Positions 44,071-53,141 of a DNA stretch of 53,571 bases are shown here, piece by piece; position 1 is the first letter of the stretch; every line of letters starts with the position of its first letter. Origin of the DNA: Desulfovibrio piger (GTDB lineage: Bacteria; Desulfobacterota; Desulfovibrionia; Desulfovibrionales; Desulfovibrionaceae); contig NZ_JABAFY010000016.1 in assembly GCF_012843875.1 (NCBI RefSeq), positions 1-53,571 on the forward strand. Direction: 5' to 3'. The notes below the pieces were generated by a model. It did no database searches. It saw only the letters and a list, made by a program, of their open reading frames with translations, and was not told the origin of the DNA. The translations under genes were made by a program, and so were the position numbers.

Positions 44071-46038
44071 ATGGCGCAGCAGCAAGAATATGGCCTTCAG
44101 ACAACCGAGGCCAACCGCAAGCATACTGTCTTATGGGCATTTATGGCGGCAATACCGCTCTTGGCCCTGCTGGGCATGGAGATGGCAACGCTGAAAATCG
44201 CGTCTGATTACGGCTTCCATCCCATGCTGGGGCAGCCCTGGTTTTCGGTGTTAGGTGTTCCAGTCTATGCCCCGTGGCGTGTTTTTACATGGGAAGGCAT
44301 CTCCCAACCCGTCATGGATAATGCCCTTGTACTTGGACAGGCATTCTTCCTGCTGCCGCTGTTCCTTGCCCTGTTATGTGTCGTCGCAGCCAGGCGTCTC
44401 AAAGGAAACCAGGAACTGCACGGATCGGCCCGCTGGGCACGAAAAGCAGAAATCGCGCGTATGGGCTACCTCGGCGGACAAGGTGTGTATGTCGGTGGAT
44501 GGTTCGATACAAAAAAGAACATATTACGCTATCTTCGACATAACGGCCCAGAGCATATCCTGTGTTTTGCTCCTACACGCTCAGGCAAGGGGGTGGGCCT
44601 GATCCTGCCGACGCTTCTGTCCTGGCCAGGCTCCACCCTGACCTTGGACATTAAGGGGGAGAATTGGGCGCTCACTTCCGGCTGGCGCAAATCCCAGGGG
44701 CATAAAGTTCTGCGTTTTGCTCCGGCGGATTCGTCCGGCTTCGGCTGCGCTTTCAACCCGCTGGATGAAATCCGTCTGACTTCGCTGGAAGCTGTCCAGG
44801 ATGTTCAGAATCTGGCCCTTATGCTGGTCGATCCTGACGGTAAAGGCCTGGAAGACCACTGGACAAAGGCAGCCTTCGCCTTTTTTTCAGGCTTGATCCT
44901 GCATTGCTGCGTGGTTGTGCGCTCTCGGCAAGGGCGCATGCCGTCTCTTCAGGAATTGACGCTGATGATGTCTGATCCTGACCGTACAACAGCGGAACTG
45001 CTGGATGAGATGATGGTCATGGATCACGCGATGCTGTTTCGGGAGTTCGCTCCGGACGCGGACGCCCGTGTTGGTGAGGCCTGTCATATTTTCATAGCCA
45101 GCTCGGCCCGCGAAATGGCCGCAAAGGCGGAGAATGAAGCCTCCGGCGTCCTGTCGTCGGCGCTGGTCAATATGGCCATTTATCGGGACCCCATCATCAA
45201 TATCAACACAGCCCGCTCGGATTTTCATATCCATGACCTCATGAACCACGAGACGCCTCTGGACTTGTATCTTGTGACACCTCCAGACGGCATAGATCGG
45301 GTGCGTCCCCTGATGCGGCTTATGCTTGATATGATCGTGCGCCGTGTCTGTTCCAGCATGGAGTTCAAGGATGGTGCCAGCGTCGCTGGATACAAACACC
45401 GGCTCCTGTTCATGCTGGACGAGCTGACGAGCTTGGGCAAGGTGCCGATTTTGGAGAAAGCCATTGCGTACATCGCCGGTTATGGCGGCAAGCTCTATCT
45501 GATCGTGCAAGACACCAAGCAGCTCAATGGAGTCTACGGAAAAGACAATGCCTTGATGGCTAACTGTCATGTTCGCATAGCCTATGCGCCGAATGACGCG
45601 GAGACAGCGGAACTTCTGTCGAAAATGACCGGCAAAACAACCGTTGTGGAAAAAAAGGACTCTGTCTCCATCAGCAAGAGCGGGCGTTCCCGATCCATCA
45701 ATATCGCAGAGACAGCCAGGCCCTTGCTGACACCTGACGAGTGTTCCCGCCTCCCTGGAGCGGAGAAGGACAGCAGCGGAAAGATTACCAAGCCCGGACA
45801 TATGCTCATTTTTACCGCTGGCCAATTTCCAATATATGGAATGCAGATTCTGTACTTTAAGGATTTGGTCTTTTCGCAGCGCGCTAAAATCCCTGCGCCG
45901 GGAATTTCGGAAAACTCACCTGCCGGGATGACCGACTCTCTCTATTTCCCTCGTGAGGTTCCCCTTCCTATCGAGCCGAAAGAGCAGGACATAGCGGCAC
46001 CTGTGACGTTCGAGAGTTTCCTGGAAGATCGGCCATGA
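44071..46038 (+). CDS. traG: Type IV coupling protein TraG (VirD4 family)
   Basis: 655 aa. Two N-terminal membrane helices (about 19-35 and 91-110), then the DNA-translocase core: Walker A FAPTRSGKGVGLILPTL (about 166-182), LTLDIKGENW, and Walker B LFMLDELTSLGKV (about 445). It passes the relaxase-DNA complex from the relaxosome to the channel. It overlaps traF by 4 nt, the RP4 order. Confidence 0.96.
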   Translation: MAQQQEYGLQTTEANRKHTVLWAFMAAIPLLALLGMEMATLKIASDYGFHPMLGQPWFSVLGVPVYAPWRVFTWEGISQPVMDNALVLGQAFFLLPLFLALLCVVAARRLKGNQELHGSARWARKAEIARMGYLGGQGVYVGGWFDTKKNILRYLRHNGPEHILCFAPTRSGKGVGLILPTLLSWPGSTLTLDIKGENWALTSGWRKSQGHKVLRFAPADSSGFGCAFNPLDEIRLTSLEAVQDVQNLALMLVDPDGKGLEDHWTKAAFAFFSGLILHCCVVVRSRQGRMPSLQELTLMMSDPDRTTAELLDEMMVMDHAMLFREFAPDADARVGEACHIFIASSAREMAAKAENEASGVLSSALVNMAIYRDPIININTARSDFHIHDLMNHETPLDLYLVTPPDGIDRVRPLMRLMLDMIVRRVCSSMEFKDGASVAGYKHRLLFMLDELTSLGKVPILEKAIAYIAGYGGKLYLIVQDTKQLNGVYGKDNALMANCHVRIAYAPNDAETAELLSKMTGKTTVVEKKDSVSISKSGRSRSINIAETARPLLTPDECSRLPGAEKDSSGKITKPGHMLIFTAGQFPIYGMQILYFKDLVFSQRAKIPAPGISENSPAGMTDSLYFPREVPLPIEPKEQDIAAPVTFESFLEDRP

Positions 46039-46541
46039 AGGCAATTTTGATATGCCTCGTTGGAATGCTGCTCCTGTATTGTGCTGGCTTCCGGTTCAAC
46101 CCAACACCGTCGTTGCCAAAAGGCATTTACCGCATCGTTTCTGGGACTCCAGAACGTGGGGATTTCATCGCCTTCTGTCTGAAATCGCCTGTCTGGACAC
46201 TGCTGGCCAAAGAACGTGGCTACCTTGCTCCTGGCTCATGTCCCTCCGGTCTGCGCCCATTGCTGAAGCAAGTGGTGGGGATGCCCGGAGATGCCATAAC
46301 GGTAGAGCCTGACGCCATACATCTCAGCACAGGCTCTGGATCGAGCCGCTGGCCCGCTGCCCGGCATGAAGATTCCGCAGGCCGCCTCTTGCCTGGCAGC
46401 TCTCTGGAATCCGGGATGATTCCTGACGGCATGTGCTTGGCGTTGTCCGATCATCCCGGCAGCTTTGACAGCCGATTCTTCGGGCTGGTGCCCTTGGCCG
46501 ACGTGGTCAAAGTCAAGCCCGTTTTTACCATAAAGGAGTGA
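46035..46541 (+). CDS. traF: TraF-type S26 signal peptidase
   Basis: 168 aa. One N-terminal membrane helix, then the S26C peptidase fold. The catalytic Ser26 lies in PTPSLPKGIYRI and the Lys78 in LLKQVVGMPGD. C-terminal GLVPLADVVK closes the fold. In RP4 TraF matures and cyclises the TrbC pilin. It is not a prepilin (PilU-type) peptidase. Confidence 0.93.
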   Translation: MKAILICLVGMLLLYCAGFRFNPTPSLPKGIYRIVSGTPERGDFIAFCLKSPVWTLLAKERGYLAPGSCPSGLRPLLKQVVGMPGDAITVEPDAIHLSTGSGSSRWPAARHEDSAGRLLPGSSLESGMIPDGMCLALSDHPGSFDSRFFGLVPLADVVKVKPVFTIKE

Positions 46542-46544
46542 ACT

Positions 46545-46733
46545 ATGGATAAAACTGAACAGGTCGCAGCGGCTGCCGATGCTTTCAACCAGGCTGAACA
46601 GGGGTTTGGCGTGGCTCTTGACCCTGATCTGGCTGAAGGGATGGGCGCGTTTACGGAAGATGCTCTGACACTGGAAGCAGTGATGGACGACGCCCTGCTT
46701 GCGGCGCAGGGAGGGGATGATGGCCACAAATAA
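46545..46733 (+). CDS. Small acidic protein after traF
   Basis: 62 aa, acidic and Ala-rich, helical, no membrane segment. It begins MDKTEQVAAAADAFNQAEQG. The gene follows AAGGAG and overlaps the next start. Its place matches RP4 traD, a small gene of unknown role, but I cannot claim similarity. Confidence 0.65.
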   Translation: MDKTEQVAAAADAFNQAEQGFGVALDPDLAEGMGAFTEDALTLEAVMDDALLAAQGGDDGHK

Positions 46734-49005
46734 AAAGGATCGGATTCCTTTCCATGAGGAGTTCGCGGAGAAAATCATCAAGATGTTGGAAGAGGGAACC
46801 GCGCCGTGGCAAAAGCCTTGGACGCCCGCCCAAAACATGGCTCCTCGCAATCCTCTGTCCGGGACAGTTTATCGTGGGGTCAACCGCTTGCATCTTGCCA
46901 TGCAGGGCTATGCTGATCCACGCTGGATGACGCTGAAGCAGGCCAATGATGCTGGCTACCGCATCAAACAGGGCAGTCGCTCCACGCCTGTCGTCTACTA
47001 CCAGTTCACCCGCGAGCAGGACAAAATGGACGAAAATGGACAGCCTGTCCTGGGAGATGACGGTACACCCGTTCGTGAGACGGTAGAACTGGCACGGCCC
47101 ATTCTTCGCATGGCTCGCGTTTTTAACGCGGCACAGGTGGAAAACTTCCCTCCGATCCCGGAGCAAGAGAAGGCCTTTGCCTGGAATCCCCAAGAGAAGG
47201 CTGAAGCTGTTCTGGCCAATTCCGGCGCTATCATCAGGCACGATCAGCGTGACCGGGCATTCTATCGCCCGTCGAGTGATGAAATCCACCTGCCTCCCAA
47301 AACCCGCTTCGCACAAGCCGACCAGTATTATGCAACGGCATTGCATGAGCTGGGGCACTGGACAGGGCACCCTGATCGCCTGAATCGGGAGTTCGGTCCC
47401 TTCGGCTCCTCCACCTACGCCAAAGAAGAGCTGCGTGCAGAGATTTCCTCCTGGATGGTCGGGCAAGACATTGGTGTCGGGCATGATCCCGGACAGCACG
47501 CCGCATACGTAAAATCATGGATCGCCGCACTGAAGGACGATCCTCTGGAAATAATGCGCGCCTGCCGTGACGCTGAACGCATCCATGACTTTGTTCTGAG
47601 TATGGAAATGCAAAAAGAAAAATCCGTTGAGCACGCTATGGATGAGGCTCCCGAAACAATGGATATGGCCCCTCCGCCTGTACAAGCTGCGCAGGAAAGA
47701 ACCTACCTCCATATACCGTACCAGGACAAAGAACAGGCTAAGGCGCTGGGTGCCCGCTGGGATGCTCGTCAAAAACAGTGGTATGCCCCGGAGGGGACTG
47801 ACCTCGCGCCGCTGCGGCAGTACCTGTCCGCTCCTGAAAACAAGCCAAGCATGGAGTTTGCCTCCAAAACAAGCCAAGAGAAGACATATCTTCACGTCCC
47901 CTACAAGGATAAAAACGTGGCCAAGGCGCTGGGTGCCCGCTGGGATGCCCGCCAAAAGCAGTGGTATGCCCCGGAGGGGACTGATCTTGAGCCGCTACAG
48001 CGGTTCCTGCCGAATCCTGAAAGATGCCGGGACATGGATACCCTCTCGCCGCAAGAGGAGTTTGCTCGGAAGCTGGCTGACCTTGGCCTTGATTTGAAGG
48101 GACAGCTCCCAGAGATGGACGGACAAATCCATCGAGTTCCCCTTCTGTCAAAGCAAGGGCATGGTCTGGATGGGAGCTACTGCTTGCATGGAGATGGACG
48201 GCCTGCGGGCTGGGCACAGAATCATGTCACGGGAGACAGGGTGAAGCTGGTTGCGTCTGGGGTGATTCTGTCTCCTGCTGAAATTGAAAAACAGCGCCAG
48301 GAACGAACGGCACGACTTCAGGCTCAGGAGCAGGAGCGTGCCAAGGCGCATGAGGCTGCCGCACAGCGATGCCAAGCCATGTGGGACAGTTTTTCCTGGG
48401 CGTCCTCCTCTCCCTACCTGGAAAGGAAGGGAGTATCGGCCTTTGGCCTCAAGGAAGACCAGGGCAACCTCATTGTGCCGCTCAAAAATGCAGAGGGCCA
48501 GTTGCGCGGCTTCCAGGCCATTGCCCCGGATGGCCAGAAAACATTTGCAAGAGGTATGGAAAAAAAAGGGAATTTCCATCTGATCGGTGCCGATGAGAAG
48601 GACTTATCCCAGGGAGAAATCCTCCTGTGCGAAGGGTATGCCACGGGGGCATCCCTGCATATGGCCACGGGAAAAGCCGTGGCTGTCGCTTTTGACTCCG
48701 GCAATCTGCTGCCTGTAGCTGAAGCGATCCGCGCCAAATACCCTAATGCGGCAATTACCATCTGCGCAGACAATGACCACTCCATACAGAGAGAGGGCAA
48801 GCCGTATAATGTCGGCCTGGAAAAAGCCAAAATGGCTGCTCAGAAGGTCAATGGCTCTGTCAAAACGCCCCTGTTCACCGAAAAAGAAAAATCGCAAGGC
48901 CTGACGGATTTCAATGACCTGCATAAAGCACGCGGACTTGAAGCTGTCCGGCATCAGCTGGGATTAGGGCGAAAGATCGAGCAGGAAAAGGAGCTTACTC
49001 GATGA
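46720..49005 (+). CDS. ArdC-zincin-DUF5710-TOPRIM conjugation protein (TraC-like)
   Basis: 761 aa. Residues about 1-130 are an ArdC-type ssDNA-binding domain (EEGTAPWQKPWTP, GTVYRGVNRLHLAMQ). A zincin-like metallopeptidase follows with HELGHW near 209-214. Two near-identical DUF5710 units (about 328-371 and 389-432) share AKALGARWDARQKQWYAPEG. The C-terminal part is a TOPRIM primase-like domain with LLCEGYATGASLHMATG (about 636) and ICADNDHS (about 681). In RP4 the primase TraC is sent to the recipient; this protein could likewise prime and protect the incoming strand. ATG at 46717 or 46720 fits GGGAGGGG. Confidence 0.88.
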   Translation: MATNKKDRIPFHEEFAEKIIKMLEEGTAPWQKPWTPAQNMAPRNPLSGTVYRGVNRLHLAMQGYADPRWMTLKQANDAGYRIKQGSRSTPVVYYQFTREQDKMDENGQPVLGDDGTPVRETVELARPILRMARVFNAAQVENFPPIPEQEKAFAWNPQEKAEAVLANSGAIIRHDQRDRAFYRPSSDEIHLPPKTRFAQADQYYATALHELGHWTGHPDRLNREFGPFGSSTYAKEELRAEISSWMVGQDIGVGHDPGQHAAYVKSWIAALKDDPLEIMRACRDAERIHDFVLSMEMQKEKSVEHAMDEAPETMDMAPPPVQAAQERTYLHIPYQDKEQAKALGARWDARQKQWYAPEGTDLAPLRQYLSAPENKPSMEFASKTSQEKTYLHVPYKDKNVAKALGARWDARQKQWYAPEGTDLEPLQRFLPNPERCRDMDTLSPQEEFARKLADLGLDLKGQLPEMDGQIHRVPLLSKQGHGLDGSYCLHGDGRPAGWAQNHVTGDRVKLVASGVILSPAEIEKQRQERTARLQAQEQERAKAHEAAAQRCQAMWDSFSWASSSPYLERKGVSAFGLKEDQGNLIVPLKNAEGQLRGFQAIAPDGQKTFARGMEKKGNFHLIGADEKDLSQGEILLCEGYATGASLHMATGKAVAVAFDSGNLLPVAEAIRAKYPNAAITICADNDHSIQREGKPYNVGLEKAKMAAQKVNGSVKTPLFTEKEKSQGLTDFNDLHKARGLEAVRHQLGLGRKIEQEKELTR

Positions 49006-50987
49006 GACTTCTGATTGTTGAAAGCCCTGGCAAGATTAAGAAATTGCAAAATATTCTTGGCGCTGAATGGCGTGTTGCCGCCAGTTGCGGCCATGTGCGT
49101 GACCTGCCGAATCAAGGCTATGGCTTGGAGCCGCCGAACTTTGAACTGCGCTATACACCAACCAAGCCGGACGTCCTAAAGAAGCTCGCCGGCTTGATTC
49201 AGGATGCTGACGAGGTGTTCCTGGCATCTGACCCCGACAGGGAGGGAGAAGCCATTTCCTGGCACCTCAAAGACGCGCTGGGGATCAAATCCTATAAACG
49301 TGTGACCTACACGGCCATCACGCCGCAGGATGTCCAGGCAGGACTGAGTAGCCCGCGTGAGATAGATATGAACCTCGTCCATGCTCAAGAGGCTCGTCGT
49401 GCGCTCGATCGCCTGTGCGGCTATAAAGTGTCTGGGCCGCTGTGTATGGCTGTTGCTGAAGAAAAGATGTCCGCAGGCCGCGTGCAAAGTCCGGCAGTTC
49501 GACTTGTTGTCGAACGTGAGCGATCCATCCGCTCATTCGTCTCCACCACGCACTATGGAGTCGAACTGGTGTTTGAGGCTGTAGCGAATATTTCTGACGG
49601 TTGGAAAGCCTCTTGGCTGCCCAAAGAGGGGTGGCTGGAAGATGGGCAGGAGTACTTCCTGGACAAAAATACTGCGGAAAAAATAGCTGCCCTGCGCACG
49701 TTGGAAATTCTTGCGTGCGACGAAAATGAACGCCGCACCGCTCCCCCGGCTCCTTTCACGACTTCCTCGTTGCAGCAGGCGGCCAGCAACGCGCTCAAGT
49801 TCAAGCCCAAAAAGACTATGGATTTGGCGCAAAAGCTCTATGAAGCCGGGCAGATTACCTACATGCGCACAGACAGCCCTAATCTGAGCGATAGCGCTAT
49901 TGCTGAAATCCGGGCGTACTGTGACGCTCAAGGATGGCCACTGCCGGAAAAGCCTCGTACCTGGAAAAGCAAAGCAGGAGCACAGGAAGCCCATGAAGCC
50001 ATACGCCCTACCCATATCGAGGTGGAAGATGCCGGAGAAACGCCGGACGAAAAGGCGTTATATCGCCTGATCCGCATTCGTGCGCTGGCCAGCCAGTTAG
50101 CCGATGCCGTGTTTGATGTGCGTGTGGCCAGACTGGCCGGTAGTGTGGAAGGCAAAACAGCCATATTTGAGGCCAAGGGACGGACACTCAAAGAACAGGG
50201 CTGGAAAATGGTGATGGCACAGGATGCGTCGCTCAGTGATGCCGAAGAGGCCGAACCCGATAACGCTGTCCCCTCTCTCAAGCCCGGATGCCAGGCAACA
50301 GCAGTTCGAGGCGACGTTAAGACCAAAAAGACCAAGCCTGCCTCCAGGTTCTCTGAGGCCTCGTTGATCCGGGAGATGGAAAAGCGCGGCATAGGCCGTC
50401 CTGCAACATATGCTGCCATCATGGAAACCATCGTTGCACGATCCTATGTCCGGGAGGAAAAAAGTTTCCTCGTACCCACGCCGCGCGGTGAAAAACTTGT
50501 GGACGCCCTGGTCGGGGCATTCGGCTTCCTGGATTTGGATTTTACCAAGCACATGGAAGAGCGTCTGGATGACGTGGCCAGCGGTAAGCTGACCTATGTG
50601 GACTGCGTCAGAGACTTTCATACCCAGCTCATGAAAGAGCTGGATAAATTCGTTTGTGACCACACCATCCCATGCCCTGAATGTGGCGACCGCGAACATT
50701 TCAGACATATCCGTTCCAAAGAAAAAGGCTGGAATTTCTGGGGGTGCAAGGCCTGCGGGACTACGTTTGCTGATGAGCATGGCCGTCCCGGCGCGAAGCA
50801 GGAGAAGGAGAAGACACGTTCTGAAGAAACGGACTTCAAATGCCCCAAGTGTGGCAAGCCCCTGGTGGTCAGACCTACCAAGTCCGGGGGGGTCTGGTTC
50901 GGATGTTCTGGTTTCCCGAAATGTAAAGTCAGGTTCTGGGCCAAAGATGATGGAACCCCTGATGTTGAAAATCCTCCCAAGAATTAA
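49002..50987 (+). CDS. Type IA DNA topoisomerase (element-borne)
   Basis: 661 aa. TOPRIM starts LLIVESPGKIKKLQNILG (3-20) and has the DPDREGEAISWHL Mg site (77-89). The catalytic Tyr is in ITYMRTDSPNL (about 286). The C-terminus has two zinc ribbons, CPECG with CKACG (about 557-587) and CPKCGKPL with CSGFPKC (about 613-645). The layout is TopA-like, at the place of the traE topoisomerase in RP4. It overlaps the previous gene by 4 nt (ATGA). Confidence 0.94.
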   Translation: MRLLIVESPGKIKKLQNILGAEWRVAASCGHVRDLPNQGYGLEPPNFELRYTPTKPDVLKKLAGLIQDADEVFLASDPDREGEAISWHLKDALGIKSYKRVTYTAITPQDVQAGLSSPREIDMNLVHAQEARRALDRLCGYKVSGPLCMAVAEEKMSAGRVQSPAVRLVVERERSIRSFVSTTHYGVELVFEAVANISDGWKASWLPKEGWLEDGQEYFLDKNTAEKIAALRTLEILACDENERRTAPPAPFTTSSLQQAASNALKFKPKKTMDLAQKLYEAGQITYMRTDSPNLSDSAIAEIRAYCDAQGWPLPEKPRTWKSKAGAQEAHEAIRPTHIEVEDAGETPDEKALYRLIRIRALASQLADAVFDVRVARLAGSVEGKTAIFEAKGRTLKEQGWKMVMAQDASLSDAEEAEPDNAVPSLKPGCQATAVRGDVKTKKTKPASRFSEASLIREMEKRGIGRPATYAAIMETIVARSYVREEKSFLVPTPRGEKLVDALVGAFGFLDLDFTKHMEERLDDVASGKLTYVDCVRDFHTQLMKELDKFVCDHTIPCPECGDREHFRHIRSKEKGWNFWGCKACGTTFADEHGRPGAKQEKEKTRSEETDFKCPKCGKPLVVRPTKSGGVWFGCSGFPKCKVRFWAKDDGTPDVENPPKN

Positions 50988-50996
50988 GGAGTAAGT

Positions 50997-51935
50997 ATGG
51001 CAGGCTTGAAATCCTCGTCCACAGACCTTTCTTGTTTCCACTTTTCTGACACCAAGGCCGTCACCGCTGCCAAGCTCAAGCAATTTGCTTTCCGCTCCAT
51101 TGACGATGCCAAAACGGAAGAACTGGCCTTTGGCTGGGTAAACATTGATGATCCGATGGATACGGCTTGGCAGGTTTCCCCTCCAGACAAAGGCGAATGG
51201 CTTTGCTGGGCGTTCCGCATGGATAAACGGTCTGTGCCTGCTCAGGTCGTGAAGAAGCATCTTGCTGAAGCACTGAAAGACGAGCTGGCAAAATACTCCG
51301 CCCAGGGCATTGATGGTGTTCCCCGGACACGGAAAAAAGAGCTGAAGGAAGCGATCCGTCTGAAACTTCTGGCCAAGGCAGAACCCGTGCCCTCCACGGT
51401 GGATGTCGCCCTGAACCTGGCTAATGGCACTTTGTATGTGGCGACGAAGTCCAAAGGGATACTGGAAAAGTTTAAGGACTACTTCAAATCTTCTTTTGGC
51501 ATCGAGGTGGCAGAATTACAGCCCGTGGAAAACATGGGAGCGTGCCTGCATACGCTCTATGCTGAAGGTCTGACAGCCGATGTGAATGGAGACAGGTATG
51601 AGCTGGCAGAAGCGGGAGTCATCACGCTCTCTGGCCTGGATGCCGACAATGAGCAGGTGACGATTACTGCCAAGAATGACCGGGCTGCCGTGGATGCCGG
51701 ACTGGAAAAAGGTTTCGGCATCTCCAAGCTGAAAGTCGGCATGACGAAAGCAGACGATGCGGCAGAATGGACGTTTTCCTTGGAAAGCGACAGCCTGCGG
51801 ATTTCTGCTATCAAGTGTCCGGCCTCGTCCAGTTCCGAGCCTGAAGATGACAACCCGGATGCTGGCCTGCTGGAAAAGCTCTACCTGCTTGACCAGGTCG
51901 TGGCCGTTACCAAACAGCTTTTTGGTCAGCCGTAG
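50997..51935 (+). CDS. rdgC: RdgC-like recombination-associated protein
   Basis: 312 aa. The N-terminal half has GEWLCWAFRMDKRSVPAQVV, and the middle has GVPRTRKKELKEAIRLKLLA and STVDVALNLANGTLYVATKS, the RdgC signatures. RdgC forms a ring on duplex DNA and restrains RecA. It is preceded by AAGGAG and follows the topoisomerase by 9 nt. On a mobile element it may protect or shape the incoming DNA. Confidence 0.88.
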   Translation: MAGLKSSSTDLSCFHFSDTKAVTAAKLKQFAFRSIDDAKTEELAFGWVNIDDPMDTAWQVSPPDKGEWLCWAFRMDKRSVPAQVVKKHLAEALKDELAKYSAQGIDGVPRTRKKELKEAIRLKLLAKAEPVPSTVDVALNLANGTLYVATKSKGILEKFKDYFKSSFGIEVAELQPVENMGACLHTLYAEGLTADVNGDRYELAEAGVITLSGLDADNEQVTITAKNDRAAVDAGLEKGFGISKLKVGMTKADDAAEWTFSLESDSLRISAIKCPASSSSEPEDDNPDAGLLEKLYLLDQVVAVTKQLFGQP

Positions 51936-51978
51936 TTCAATCCGAGGGGGGCACCGCCCCCCTCATATGGAGCCTCCA

Positions 51979-52572
51979 ATGCAAAAATTTTTTGTGTTTT
52001 TGGTCTTCACCCTCTGCCTGCTCATTCCGATCCGTCCAGTCTGTGGGGCGGACTCCACGACGTTTAATCCGACAACCGTTGCGGTCATCGCAAAAGGCAC
52101 CAGTTCCATCCCTGTCGGTACGATTATCTCTTGGCCGGTTGCACAGAATCCGGCTGATTGGCAAAATTCTGACGGCTCTTATAACTGGCTGGAATGTAAT
52201 GGACAAAGTATATCGAAGACAGTTTTTCCGGAACTGTTTGCGCTGGTAGGCGGACAAGTGCCCGATCTGAGGGGGCTGTTCCTCCGAGGGCACGGCGGAA
52301 ATTCCGCAGGACTGGGAGAACAGCAGGGGCACGCCATGCGGGATATTTCCGCGTCAGGCAGTATTAGTGTAGGGTTTGGCGGTTATCTGAGCGGGAGTGG
52401 CATTTTTAAGCCTGTAGGAAGCCACAAGGTCACAGTTATCCGGGGAACATGGGACAACAATTGGAGCAGCACCAATTATGGCCTTGATCTTTCTGCCGGT
52501 GGAGTTCCCGTGGCCAATGAGGTACGCCCCGATAACCAGGCCGTCCGCTATCTCATCAGGGCTATCCCTTAA
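51979..52572 (+). CDS. Secreted tail-collar protein with switchable C-terminus
   Basis: 197 aa. A signal peptide (MQKFFVFLVFTLCLLIPIRP) is cleaved near CGA-DS. A tail-collar fold follows: SIPVGTIISWPVAQNPADW, WLECNGQSISKTVFPELFAL, GGQVPDLRGLFLRGHGGNS, and it ends RPDNQAVRYLIRAIP. Such domains tip phage tail fibres and some pilus adhesins. The 17-bp block CCGGAACTGTTTGCGCT (52228-52244) is repeated in inverted orientation and in the same codon phase in the facing cassette at 52569-52946. The two stop codons share a TTAA. GGAG lies before the ATG. Confidence 0.85.
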   Translation: MQKFFVFLVFTLCLLIPIRPVCGADSTTFNPTTVAVIAKGTSSIPVGTIISWPVAQNPADWQNSDGSYNWLECNGQSISKTVFPELFALVGGQVPDLRGLFLRGHGGNSAGLGEQQGHAMRDISASGSISVGFGGYLSGSGIFKPVGSHKVTVIRGTWDNNWSSTNYGLDLSAGGVPVANEVRPDNQAVRYLIRAIP

Positions 52573-52937
52573 CGCGCCCGTATCAGGTAGCGTACAGCCT
52601 GATTCACTGGACGAATTTCACCATCGACCGGAGTAACACGCGAAGCGTAGAAATTGGCTCCCCGTTTACTCCAGTCCGAGCCTTCGGAACGATGCACACC
52701 GGAAGCCCAAGGGCTGCCATAGTACATGGCCCCTTGGGTGCTTGTTCCCCAACCAGGTGCGATCAGTTCAGGAAAGCTCCCCCATATCTCCCGGATCGCA
52801 TCCCCCTGAACCTGACCAAGTTCCGCACTCTTGTGTGTCACGGTGCCATAATGCGTTGACGTATGGGAGCCGTGGCCACACAAAAAAAGCCCTCTCAAAT
52901 CAGGCACCTGCCCGCCCATGAGCGCAAACAGTTCCGG
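52228..52937. repeat. Candidate invertible segment bounded by 17-bp inverted repeats
   Basis: CCGGAACTGTTTGCGCT is at 52228-52244 and its exact complement at 52921-52937. Outside the block the two copies diverge at once; inside, they are similar only at protein level. In both, the block codes PELFAL in frame 1. Inversion of the 676 bp between them would put the other C-terminal half behind the signal peptide. It shows no match to the R64 sfx site as I remember it. Confidence 0.55.
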
Positions 52938-52946
52938 GTAGCTCAT
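52569..52946 (-). pseudogene. Silent tail-collar cassette, inverted, without N-terminus
   Basis: 125 aa frame that begins at the PELFALMGGQVPDLRGLF block and ends EIRPVNQAVRYLIRAR. It lacks the signal peptide and first half of the protein at 51979. Just upstream of its ATG, in frame, are two TGA codons, and there is no ribosome site. It is therefore not expressed as it stands, but has an intact C-terminal half, as in a shufflon reserve cassette. Its middle (SHTSTHYGTVTHKSAELGQV, SPWASGVHRSEGSDWSKRG) differs wholly from the expressed copy. Confidence 0.75.
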
Positions 52947-53064
52947 GGCCGTTCATCAAACAGAGAATCCTTGAGCAAGATAGGAGGATAAGATATACCC
53001 GTTTTGCACGGCTCCCCTCTGGCCTGAGCGTCGGCACGGCGCAAACGGAAAAGGAGGGCTTGCC

Positions 53065-53136
53065 ATGCGGAAGATCGTTTTCGCTCTATTCGTCGCAATG
53101 GCCCTTGTCCTGCTGCTGGCGTCCGCCGTCAGATAG
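53065..53136 (+). CDS. 23-residue hydrophobic peptide
   Basis: 24 codons with stop. It has a basic start (MRK), one hydrophobic stretch (IVFALFVAMALVLLLASA) and Arg at the end. AAGGAGGG (53051-53058) lies 6 nt before the ATG, one of the strongest ribosome sites in the window. It could be a type I toxin-like peptide, a leader peptide or the remnant of a signal peptide. It is too short for family recognition. Confidence 0.45.
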   Translation: MRKIVFALFVAMALVLLLASAVR

Positions 53137-53141
53137 CAGTT

